A DNA stretch of 64,000 bases, taken from Sphagnum compactum. Lineage: Eukaryota; Bryophyta; Sphagnopsida; Sphagnales. Made by a program: the position numbers and the translations under genes. The notes below the pieces were generated by a model. The model did not search any database. It saw only the letters and a list, made by a program, of their open reading frames with translations, and had not been told where the DNA came from. The stretch covers positions 8,980,213 through 9,044,212 of the forward strand of contig OZ234493.1 of the NCBI GenBank assembly GCA_965153455.1. The letters run 5' to 3'. Positions 1 through 10,854 of this stretch are shown one piece after another (the first letter of the stretch is position 1; the number at the start of each line of letters is the position of its first letter).

Positions 1-610
1 AGCAAATGACCATAAAACAAATACCAAACAAGGACAAAAAAAAATAATAGACATGCTTGCAGTATGAACAACAGTGCCAGTCTCACACCTGCTCAGGGAC
101 CATCAACAGTGTGGTGGATATATAACAAACATACTGAGAAAATTCTCCCAGTAATGGGAAAACATAGCCATTAAACTGCATAGCTCAACAAAACATAACA
201 GAGAAGCAGAAAACCAACGAAACCATAAGGATAGTGGAATATAACCAGAGAGAGAAAGAAGAAAAGAAATAAAAGAGAAGGAAAGGAAAACCTCAAACAA
301 AATAAGCTGGAAAAAAACTGAACTTAAAAGGGCATGAACTTCTGAGGACAGGACAGAAGCCAAATTGCAGACCTGGTGCCGGTACAGCTACACCTGGTGA
401 ATGTTGAGGAAGATAAATCTTGCCTTATTCATCAGAAATAGAGTGAAGTTTGTTCAACTGTTTGCAACTTAAGTGACAAAAAGTTTGGGTACCATTACAG
501 GCACCACTCCTGAACCACTTATCATGAAATCAAACCCTTTGAACATGGCATCAGGCAACATTGTTCCTCTGATCATAGTCTGTGGTTTGATTCCTCCACA
601 ACTGAGGAAC
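1..610. other. 3' flank of the CCHC gene, no gene seen
   Basis: AT-rich sequence downstream of the minus-strand zinc-knuckle gene. It probably includes that gene's 3' untranslated region. The open frames here are short and show no recognisable domain. No RNA gene or repeat was identified. Confidence 0.5.
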
Positions 611-2637
611 TCACCATCGTCGAAGCCCCCGGGCTACCATAGGATCTGATGGACATTCCACGGCCACATGCCCACGGCCCCCACAGTTGTTGCAAATAGT
701 CACCTGTAATTGGCAGTTGAGATTAATCCCTGATTATGTTGAACAACAGGTCTGATTCCATCCCTCACGCTGCCTATGTCTAAGATCAGATGTAACCCTA
801 TTAACAGTCAGCTTCAAAGGACCTGACAGGGTAAAAGGTACAGATATGATAATGTGAAGCCCACTAAATAGAGCTACATACCTGAAGACAATCCTTGCTT
901 TTGTGACCCGGTTGATGGCAGTTATGGCACACCATCTCAATGAAGCTTGGCACAACAGATCTTGGAGCAACAACAAGCTGAGGACAATCCCGAGCAATAT
1001 GGCCGGGTTGGCTGCACCCATTGCACACAGGGCTATTCACACAGTCCCGAGCTAAGTGTCCTGACTGTCTACAGTTGTTGCAAGCCTTCTCATTGGGACA
1101 GTCCACAGCAAGGTGTCCAGGTCGGTAGCAGTTGTTGCAGAGACGTGCCTTCGGAATCCCTACTTCCTGAGCTGCACAACCCTTTGCAATGTGTCCAGGC
1201 TTTCCACAGTTGTTGCAAATTGGCTCACTGCGGCACTCACTTGCAATGTGGCCGGCCTTCTTGCAGTTGCGACACAGTGGCTCCATTGGGCAAGCAGCAG
1301 CAATATGACTGTCCCAGAAACACCAAAGACAAGAGGAATGTGAACAGATAAACTCTATGCCTCAAAATTTTACTCTAATCGGTAAATCTCTGTGTGGTTA
1401 TGCTTCAATTGGAGGTCCTCTCCACTGAACCTGCACAAAGCTAACAGATTACAGTTGTGACCCTGCCTCTATATTTGACCCTTCATATGATGCAGCAGTT
1501 TCTTACCAACATCACATCCATGAGGATGGGGACTGTTTGCCCTTAACAAAGTTAAAGAAGCATTTTAAAGGGAATTTATGGGGAACACATGGCAACAGCT
1601 CCTCAAATACAAAATAGGAAACATGAGCTGCTAACTCACCCTGAAACACCACAATTGTTACAGACTGATGCATTGGGACAGTCACGGGCAAAATGGCCTG
1701 CTCGCCTGCAGTTATTGCACAGCTCAGCTGGAGCTCTGGAAATGATCACACATATCAGAGTTAGTTCCTGACCTAGCCATTAAAGAAATAGGTTAATACC
1801 AACCAATTGACCTGTAGGAATAACTTACAAAGTCCTTGCTAAACTGACCAGCACAACCAGTGACACAAGTGTCACAAATGCTTCAGGTACTGAAGCCTGC
1901 TGAATACTGTCCTCCATCTCTCCTCCAGGTATCTAGTTTGAACAACTGGAGAAAAAGAGACCATTAGGAAACCCTAACTGATACCATGAATGGTGATTCC
2001 CATACGATACTCAAGGAAGTAAAAGCAAGGTAAGATGTGTACCCTGTCCAAAAAACTCCAACAAAAAATTTCCCCACAACCCCTTCCCCAACTCTTCATC
2101 GACATCCACAAGACACCTATCTCCAGTTCATCATCACACCTTACATAATTTCCCTTCCAACAACCATTTCTCCCCACCTTCCTCAAAACCCTACTTCCTT
2201 CTCCACCCCTTCAACAGCTCAAATATCATCCCCCACCCCATAACCCCAACACGCTCAACATCATCACGCCCACTACCCTCATCCCCACAAATCCCCCATT
2301 TCTGCCTTCTTTTTTCCCTCTTTCCAGATTTTTCTTCTTGTGCTTCATATACTTCATCATCATCGTCATCTTTTCTTCTTCTTCTTCTTCATTATCTTCA
2401 TCACCTGGTCGAAGCCGAACGGACCCCGAAACCCCCGTTCTCACGCCCATAGCTCTTGTATGGCAAACTTCGCCTCAATGCCCTCTTCCCCACAATCCCG
2501 CTCTGCATCCGCCGTCGCCCACCACCACCTCCACCACCTCCTCCTCCTCCTGCTCCTCCCCCGCCATTTGTACCGCGCGCAGCTAGGTCGTCCAAGCTCA
2601 TACCCAGCTTGGTCTGCGTATCCAGAGACGCCGACAT
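611..2637 (-). CDS. CCHC zinc-knuckle RNA-binding protein (nine knuckles) with N-terminal UAP56-binding-like motif
   Basis: Coding exons, in transcript order: 2637-2405, 1735-1640, 1308-882 and 703-611. The phases join exactly (2, 2, 0) to give 282 aa. Nine CX2CX4HX4C knuckles run from about residue 84 to the C terminus (CNNCRRAGHFARDC, CNNCGVSGHIAAAC and so on). The order, spacing and C-terminal CNNCGGRGHVAVEC resemble plant zinc-knuckle proteins of the GIS2/HEXBP/CNBP-like type such as Arabidopsis At1g75560, which bind single-stranded nucleic acid. Exon 1 is different: residues 11-18 read LGMSLDDL, like the UAP56-binding motif of ALY/REF and UIEF export adaptors, followed by a glycine tract (about residues 26-41). 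Family members I know start with an Arg/Ser-rich segment instead. The start is the ATG at 2637; an in-frame TTG lies just upstream. The knuckle exons are secure. The exon 1 link rests on phase, donor and acceptor only. It shares a divergent promoter with ZW10. Confidence 0.8.
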
Positions 2638-3211
2638 CAAACCCTAACCCACTAACCCACCTGTAATCCTCCACGCTGCCTCTTCGGCAGATCTTTGTCT
2701 CCGCTACGTCCTAAGCGAAGCTCAAACTCCGAAGCGACGGGTTTGGCCGCCGCTTGTTATGGAACGGCCGATGAAGCACGCAGAGCGATGAGAAGAATGC
2801 GTTACCAAGAAGAATATGCAGAAACGACTGCATTTAAAAGAAATCTCAGAAAAAACTTACGGTTAGGGTTGAAGGAAAACTTAGGGTTAGGGTTAGGGCT
2901 GAAACGTTATCTGATGCCATACCGCATGTCATATTAGGGTTGGAGGAGGACGCACTCCTCTCCCTCCGAGCTCCCTCGTCTCATCTCTGGCCCTGTGTTT
3001 TGTATTGATCTCAATAGCTGCTACAGTTGGAGGTCAATGGAGCATAGCAACTGCTCATAACGTGAACGTTGGCAATATCATGGTCTCGAGCAAATGTTTT
3101 GTTCTCTTCTTCCCACTCAGTAGCTCTGCAGTTTCGGTATGCTGTTTCTGGTGTTGTTGACGAGCAGGTGCCCTGGCAATTGAGGCTCAGCTCGGGAGCT
3201 GTTGTTGAGGT
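2638..3211. promoter_or_regulatory. Divergent promoter and 5' UTR region with telo-box motifs
   Basis: This 574-bp region separates the starts of the minus-strand CCHC gene and plus-strand ZW10. It holds three tandem TTAGGG units at 2881-2898, single copies of the motif near 2861 and 2934, and the reverse motif (AACCCTAACCC) at 2641-2660, just upstream of the CCHC start codon. Telo-boxes are known in plant promoters of housekeeping, ribosomal and cell-cycle genes. Co-regulation of the two genes is an inference. Confidence 0.6.
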
Positions 3212-6200
3212 ATGGGGGTGCTTGCAGCAGGGCCTAGCTTGCAAGAGCTGGTGTCGTTCACCCCGGGAGTAGAATTGGATGAGTCGGCTCCGTTGTCGGC
3301 CTCCGACCTCCACACGCTGCTGGACAGAATCGAATCTCGGTCCGAGGAGATCAAAGATCGTGTGCACAAAACGGTGACCAAGAATTACCATCAATTTTTG
3401 AGTATCATCTCCGGTGCCAATGGGACCGTGGCGGACGTCGGGGCCATTGCTCGGGATCTGAAGTCTATTCTCGACGCACTTGGGGAGAGGAGAGAAGAAG
3501 GAGGGGGGGGACAACAACAGGACGGCGGTGCGACCGAAGCTCGTCTTTCGTTTGATCTCGAAATTTGTCAATTGGCTGCAGATGCGGAGAAGTTACGTCG
3601 CGATGGCGAAGAGAGAGAGCAGGCGGTTGCTGTGGTGCAAGCCATTGCTGAGCTTCACGAGACCTTGCAGAGCACGGAGAGGGAGTTCCTTGACGGTCGC
3701 TTGATCGAGGCCTCAGGTGCCTTGTGCGAATTGCGGGAGTCTCTCGGTTTGCCTGCAGACTGGACAGGTGATAGGGATGATCAGAAAGCTAGGGAGAATC
3801 AAGAAAAGATCAACCCATATACGTTCTTACAAGACGCCTGGGAAACTTGCTATTCAAAGGTCAGTCAAGCTGCCCTCCACAATTTGCATAGTTCTGAAGT
3901 AAATTGAGCTGTGGTGGAAACCCTAAGCCAAAATTTGGAAGTAATTCTCTGTTGTCAGTGCTACTTACAAGATTGTGCAATTGTTGCAGTTAATATCATT
4001 CTTGGAGGATCTATTCTTGCAATCAGTGGTGCTGGATGAAAGCACATGTGAGCTGCGTGTGACACCATGTCTGCCCTGTGGAGATTCTGATTCTGGGGTG
4101 GATATAGTTGAAGTGGAGCTGTGGACCATTCTTGCAGCAATGGATGTGCGTGCTCAGATCATTTGCCAGTTTAATTGCATTTGTCTCTTTGACTTAGCCT
4201 TTATCTATGATTACAACAGTGAATGTGAACTGCACGTGTTTTTACAGAATGTTGGGATGCTCAACATGCGGCTTGCAAAACTAGGTGATATTCTGTTCAA
4301 GGGAGTTCTCGAGCCCATTCTTCACGATATGCAAATTGAGGTGGTGATTGGGGAGCTGGTGAGCAGCACGAGCCAGCAAAGGAAGGCTGTTCTCAGTTGG
4401 AGGTCTCATGAATATCAGGTGCCTGCATGTGCCCTTGCTGTAAGGTCTCTGACATCTTTTCAGTTACTGTACTCATCTTGAAAATTGGATTTCAAGCACT
4501 ACTCACTGGCAGTTGCTATGTTTATGAACTGATCAATTTGGGGGTGGGAGGGGTGTCTCTCTCAGTCAGACATTGCAGGACAAAAAGATGTGTATTCAAA
4601 ACTCCTCAAGGTTTTCAGCTTTTTGAGGACAAATCTGCTAGTTGAGAATGACCAATGGGTGCAATGCCTGGGGCGTATCATATGGCCTAGACTGGCAGAG
4701 GCCATCATTACAAAACAGCTACGTAAGGTATTTTCAATGGATTTCAGGTTTATGTCAGTGTTCTGCTGTTGTTGTCCAAAAATCTTCAGATATATTCTCT
4801 GGTGTTTTCTAGGAAGACATATTTTTTTGGAGATTGGTATTGCTGGTGTTCTGTGTGTTGCTGGCTTTAATAGTCAATCTCTTTCTATTATTAAAAAAAA
4901 TTGCAAGCATGCTCATTTTATGGTGAAACATCATGAGATTCTGGTTGGACATCACTCAGATTCCAGCAAACCATCCTGTCACCTTTGAAATTTTCCAGTT
5001 ATGCAGAAGTGAAGTGTTTAGACAATCACTTATTGCTTTTGGTGCAACTTCGCGAGCCTAAGGAAGCTGCATGAGGTCTGTATCAAACCTCATATTTTTT
5101 ATGTCTTTTGCAGTCTGTTCCAAATGATATCGCAGAGCTTGCAGAATTTCAGAAGTCAGCCAATGTCACAGCAGAATTTGAGGCATGTTTGGGAAGCGCA
5201 GGCTTGATTCCAGACTGGGATGAGACCAAAGGTGATAGGCTTAGCAAGTTCTCATCAGATGTGGAGGTCCACTTTGCCCTGAAAAAGAAGAAGCATGTCC
5301 TGGCAAAGGCACGTTCTCTGCTTGTTCAGAATGACTACACAAAGTTTGAGGTATGATTCTTTCCTTAATGAACAAATTAAGTTCTGTTTCAACTGTTTCC
5401 AAGATGACATCCCTCTAGGTACATCTGATATGATAATCATGTGGTGGCTGTCTTCCAGAGTAATAATGAGGAAATTGGCACGAAGGATTCAGATGAAAAT
5501 GGTGATATGTCATTGTTGTGGGCAGAGAAATGTGCCATTACCTACCCAGCCAAACAGTTGCTGGAGTTAATGCACAAAACTCTGCAGGTACTGTACTAAT
5601 GCCTGTGCTTTATGTAATGTTTGTAGTCTGATTTGATGTCAATTCAGATGCTTTGGTTTAGGAGAAGGTTGGAACATGCTCTTTTGCCATTGGTTCCCTT
5701 TTTGTATTTTGTATTGTTGAAATCCAGTCATTTTTCTTTGATGTGTGGGCATGATCAGGCATGTGATGCATCAGTCACCTTCAAAGACTTTTTGTGCATT
5801 TTTCTTTGATCTCAGTGTTCCCTTCTTTGTTATCATGGGGCATGTAGGATGCATGTATGTCAACTCCACAGATAGCAATGGAGCTCTACCATGCTGCTCG
5901 TGATGCCATTCTCCTCTATCGCTCCATTGTTCCTGTGATGGTGGGCTACATTTCTGAAGGACACTTGCTTGTAAGTTGCATCACCTCTAAATTTGGTAAC
6001 CAGAAATGCCATTGTTCTCTCTTGATGACTCTTGTTCAATTAAGATTTGCCTAGATTCATTCCTTGCAACTTTGATGATATAAGTTTTTGGTCTCTGAAG
6101 GTGGCAGGACAGCTAGATAGTGTACACCGGGTTCCTGCACTCTGTCACAATGACTGCTTCCATATTGCTCACCAGCTACTCCTTCTGAAATTCCAGGTGA

Positions 6201-9115
6201 CTACCCTCTTATTTGGTCTTCCTTTGTTCTGTAATGGAACATTTGTTTTGGAAAGTGCCTCAGTTTGTGCCATTGGTTCTCCACTCAATGAAGAAAGCTT
6301 TTGTTGTAGCCTTCACACACAGTAGTGATGGTTCTGAGACTGTGTGGGTGGAGACAGTATTGTGGTGCACTTCCCTCCAATGTCCAGGAAGTCTTCACTT
6401 TTGTTGACTTGGTCCCACTGTTCCGCCGGCTGGGGTGCGATATTCTTGAGGGACATTTGCACTTGATCAAATTGAACCTTATGGAGGTGAGGTCTTACTC
6501 AGGGGTCCTTAGATATTGTCTCAACTGAGGTGAATTGTTAGACATATTTCAGGGTTTTATTGTGGAACAGAACGAGTGAATGGTTGTCCCTGTTCAGTTT
6601 GTTTATAACCCTTGAACATTAGGGTATGCCTGGTGATGACCACACGCTCTTGGCTTTCCTGTAACAATTCAGGGAGAGAACCCATTGATGCAAGGGTTAA
6701 TTGAGGAAAGTGTGGATTGGTGTCTTCGGGGACCTTTTCCTCCAATTCTTTCACTGAAATTGCATTGTCTTGGGTCTTTGATGAGGATGTCTCAAGATTT
6801 TGTGAGCTCACAGACAAGGATTTACCCTGTAGCTTCTTAACCATCATCAGAGACCCTGGAAGAAGAGAAATGAGACTTTCGCAACTGTAATCACTGGTAG
6901 CTTGGTTTCAGTACCCTACAGTACCCATTTGTACATGAGCACTTTGAAAAAGAATTTAAGTGATGACATGAATATATTATTGCAGGCTCTAAATCATGCA
7001 AATGGATTCCAGTTCACAGACCAGAAAAAGCACTTTGACACTGCCAACAATGCACTACACCAGGTATGTTTCCTTTGATTGTTTAGATTTGACAAGGAAT
7101 TTGGAAGGTTGGTTCATTTCATACTTTCAGACCTGGTGCAGCTATGAAACATGTCTATACCCCCAAGGCTTCTGCATGTATGTAAATGACTACAGTTTCA
7201 CTTCTGTCGTATTTCTGTAAGGAATATCATGTCAATGGTTTGCAAGGATTTTGAGAGGATATATCTCATCCTGCAGGTGTTTACAGATGGACATGCAAGT
7301 TTGTGGACAGTGACAGAGAAGCTTAGATGTGTGTCCAAGTGGCTTGTTTGTACCTTAGTTTGCTTGGTAGTCACCAGTGGTGTTTGGAGAATATGTTCAG
7401 GGTTAAGGAGATCTAAACCACTACACTCTATGTAGGCCTCTCTATGCATTAGGCTTAGATGCTTGCTTGTAGGTGAGCACACATAAATGAAATGAAGCTT
7501 ACCCTCACAAGCTTGTTGCAGCTTGAATGAGGATACTATTGACATTCTTAATTAACTATGTTTGCCAACAACATGACTGAGTCTTCCCACCTATGTAAAT
7601 GCAACTGAAATTCAGGATACAGATGACCAAAATTTCAGGCAGATTTTTATATGCTAATCTACACCCACTGTTAGAAGCTGATGAAGTCAGTGGGTTGTAG
7701 TTGCAGCTGGTCACTAGCATTCACAGTGAAGGTGATAGTCTGGTACTTTGTGAGTGACATTTATAAGTTTATGACTACAGTGAGTCTTATTGTCTTAGTT
7801 TTGGTTTTGCTGGAATGGACAGAATACTTTCCTTCAAATTGTTATTCTTGAGTTCTCTCTGCAATCTCATAGATATGAGTTTGCATTCCTGATTGCTTGA
7901 ATGTGTCTGGTCCTTGCAGATGATGATTGTGTTGACCACAGTGTTGAAGATATGGCAACCACTTCTAGCTGCCAGTCTGTGTGAACTAGCAATGGGCAAG
8001 CTGCTTGAAGCTGTAGTCGGCCGACTTGTCAATGAAGTGCTGGCTTTTGAAGATATTTCAGTCGAAGAATGTGGAAAGGTATATTTTGCAAAATTCTTTG
8101 ATGACAGCATCTTAATAGCAGAAATCTCAGCCATATCCAGAGCTATTTTTACATGAAATTGTCTGTAGGTCCACTTTCAGCATTAAGAGGTCATTCATGT
8201 TGTCTTGTGTTTTCAAATGGGTGTTCTCTGATTTTTCTTGTGTCTGCTAGTAGTCACCACACTCATGGGAAGTGGTTGGTGCCTGAATTTGACAATTTTG
8301 TGTATATCTTGTTTTTGATGGATTGTGATGGTTGGGCGCAGTTGCGCAAGTTGATGCTGTTGGCACTTGAGAGCTTGTCCCAACTTCTGGGGTCTGCCTC
8401 TGGAGAAGGCAATGGTCCAGATGTCACCCAATCAAGGGATGCTGCTGAAAAGTTGGTTCCTTCATGGCGCAAACTGGCTCGTCTTACAGGCATGTGAATA
8501 CTAAGAAGCTCTTCTCATTTGAGATTTCTGTAAAAAGTATCAGACCTCCTAAGTTAAGCTGCATGATTATATTTGTGTAGGCTTGGGTTTTCCAAGTATG
8601 GATCATGCTTAAATGTCAACATGTGTGACTGGAATGGGAGCTGAACTGATATTGAATCAAGTCTAGGTTTTTGGGGTTCTGCAGATTTGCTGGACATGTC
8701 ACTCAGACCCATCACCCAATCTTGGGAGAGTGGAGACTTGACTTCGTGTGGTTTTTCTTCTGAGGAGGTACTGTCACCTAGTCACCTAACAGGCTAATTT
8801 GGTGGATGACACAGCTATTGCATTGCCCTTCTCTTCTATCTGAGATGTCTTGTGAACCAGAAGATATCACCCAGAGTTTAGGTTCAGATTTGGACCTGAC
8901 ATCATCAGAAAGAACAACCTACACATTTAGGAGATCATTATTCAGTATGGGGGTCACAGTTCTTCATGTAAAAGATGTGTACACTAGCTTGCCTTTGGTG
9001 GAAAGCCAGCTAAATTGATGTATCTTTATGTCTGTAGGTGCAAAAGTTGATCAAGGCCATCTTCTCTGAGACCCCTCTGAGAACTGAATGTCTAGCCCGG
9101 ATCTCTTCTCATTAA
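3212..9115 (+). CDS. ZW10: ZW10 homologue (MAG2-interacting protein 1 type), Dsl1/NRZ tethering subunit
   Basis: Fourteen coding exons: 3212-3859, 3990-4145, 4248-4418, 4566-4727, 5114-5350, 5459-5587, 5848-5970, 6101-6196, 6358-6486, 6986-7063, 7920-8078, 8342-8489, 8685-8767, 9038-9115. They join in frame to 798 aa (Arabidopsis ZW10/MIP1 is about 740). Recognisable segments are the N-terminal LSASDLHTLLDRIES helix, DMQIEVVIGELVS-type middle helices, LVNEVLAFEDISVEE near residue 680, and the C-terminal IKAIFSETPLR. In plants ZW10 joins MAG2, MIP2 and MIP3 in tethering Golgi-derived vesicles at the ER. In animals it also forms the RZZ kinetochore complex. The start is the first ATG before the conserved helix. 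The insertion of Gly/Gln residues near 95-105 is low complexity. Intron 12 (8490-8684) has a GC donor. Intron 10 holds a dispersed repeat. Confidence 0.92.
7362..7752 (-). repeat. Dispersed intronic repeat, copy A (ZW10 intron 10)
   Basis: Read on the minus strand, this stretch follows the same order of blocks as copies at 23055-23560 and 30095-30485: CACAAAGTACCAGACTATCACC, then AACAGTGGGTGTAGAT, then CAAGCTTGTTGCAGC-like, then GCAAGCATCTAAGCC and AGAGAGGCCTACATAGAG, ending near CACCACTGGTGACTACC. There is no coding capacity and no clear terminal repeat. The element class is unknown. Confidence 0.7.
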
Positions 9116-10854
9116 GGAGAGACTTGGTGCGGTTTCACCAGTGCCTACTACTGAAATAGCATGCAGAGTGCACCCTTTCATTATCAGCCATAGGTTCTTG
9201 CTATGCCTTAAAGCCCCAACAATTGGGCAGTAGGCTTACTATTTTGGGTGTGGCAGCAGCAATTATTCACCCACAATGGTTGTCTGGGATTGTTTTTTGC
9301 TGAGGTAGGTTGGTCAATCTGAATGTAGCAAAAGGTGATGACCAAGTTTTCTTAGTCCATTTCACCTTGATTTACATACCTTTGTGTACAGGTCTATTTA
9401 ACCACAACTTGCCAGCAGAATCCTCTTATCCTCAGCCTAATGTCTGGCCCCATGATTTTATCTAGTGGGTTACTGCAACTGGACTGTAGACACTTACAAT
9501 CCAGGACCATACTTTCAGTTGAGTGTCAAGGATTTTCTTGCTCTGACCTGGTCACATGTTGGTCTCTAATGGTGTGCAGTAAATAGATGCTTGAGCCACT
9601 GACTTGTGGATCTACATCCCAACAAGTTGGCCTCTCTCTAGGAAATTACACTTTTGTTGTGTGTGACTGCACTGCCAAAGGTCTTGTCTCATGGGTAAAC
9701 TCCTGTAAAGCTATCCTGCTGGTGATAATGACCAAATTCATTACTGTCATATATTTTGATTTGCTGGAATTGTGATATCTTCAATAACCATTCTCGAATG
9801 ACCCAGAGTATGCATATGTTGATATGATTTGTATGTTCATTCAAATATGTCTATTACTGCTAAGTTTTGGATTATCAATGGCCACTGTTACAGTTGCATT
9901 ACTGAAGTTTTATTTCTTTCTCAGATGTTTAGCCTTCTTGTCCTTCTGCAGAATAAGGACTAACCTCTCAAATTTCTATTGAAGAACTAGGGGTTTGCTA
10001 AATACAGAGTAATTTCCTCAAGGAATTTCTGTGTTTGGACACCAACAAATGATGTTACAAAGTCTCTTCTACATTGCAGAGCTTTTTGGAGTTTAGACTG
10101 ATGATTTTACAAGAACATTTTGAATAGCACCTGGTAACAGCTGCTTCTCTATGTTTTTCCTTCTTATAATTTCTCTTCATGCATGCATGCTAGATTCATG
10201 GCAAGTTTATGGAGTTTCCTGGTTACTTTAAACACCAGGTGGTATTACCAGCATGCTTTTCTAATTTCTGGTACTCCAGTTCTATAATTGAACATATGAA
10301 CAAACTAAGTATATGGGAGAGAAATCACTGAATGACTGGCCAGACACCTTGGTACATACGGGCTACTACTAACCCATAAGGACTGATTTCACAATAAGGC
10401 CTGATTTCACAATTGGTCTAGAATGCACCAAAAAAATTGTCTGCAGCTAGGGTCATTCCACATTTGACTTCTCTCAGTGTTCCACAAGAGGTTATGCTGC
10501 ATCATGACCTCTTATGAGAGATCCAATATTTGCTATGACAACTGAATTTTGACTTTTGCTTGGGGTAATGTTTTGTTCTGAATGAGGCTAAAAACATCTA
10601 CTATGGAGCTGATAAACTTAATTTAGGACATTTAAGTCCCATGCCTGCCAATCACATCAGTTAACTAAGAAAGAAGTTTCAACTTGTCCTGCAGCCCCAG
10701 TAGCAACATTTGCCCTTGCCTGTGGGGCAGATCCACAAGATCTCCACAGAATTTCGAAAAGTCATAAAAGAAGATCAAGTCATCCAGTTGAATCAAGATG
10801 ATTAATATTTGCACAAGCAGCAATGTTTCAAAAACTGTGCAAAACAGTAGTGTA
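9116..10854. other. Convergent intergenic region, 3' ends of ZW10 and callose synthase
   Basis: The region of 1.7 kb lies between the ZW10 stop codon and the callose synthase stop codon on the opposite strand. It should contain both 3' untranslated regions and polyadenylation sites. I see no conserved open frame, RNA gene or clear repeat in it. Confidence 0.55.

Noticed and set aside
947-1351. Cys-rich plus-strand open frame
   Set aside because: It is the antisense shadow of the zinc-knuckle exon; the repeated Cys codons come from the opposite strand.
2226-2450. Glu/Lys-rich minus-strand frame next to exon 1 of the CCHC gene
   Set aside because: Out of phase with the knuckle exon and with no homology; mostly a GAA/GAT low-complexity run in the intron.
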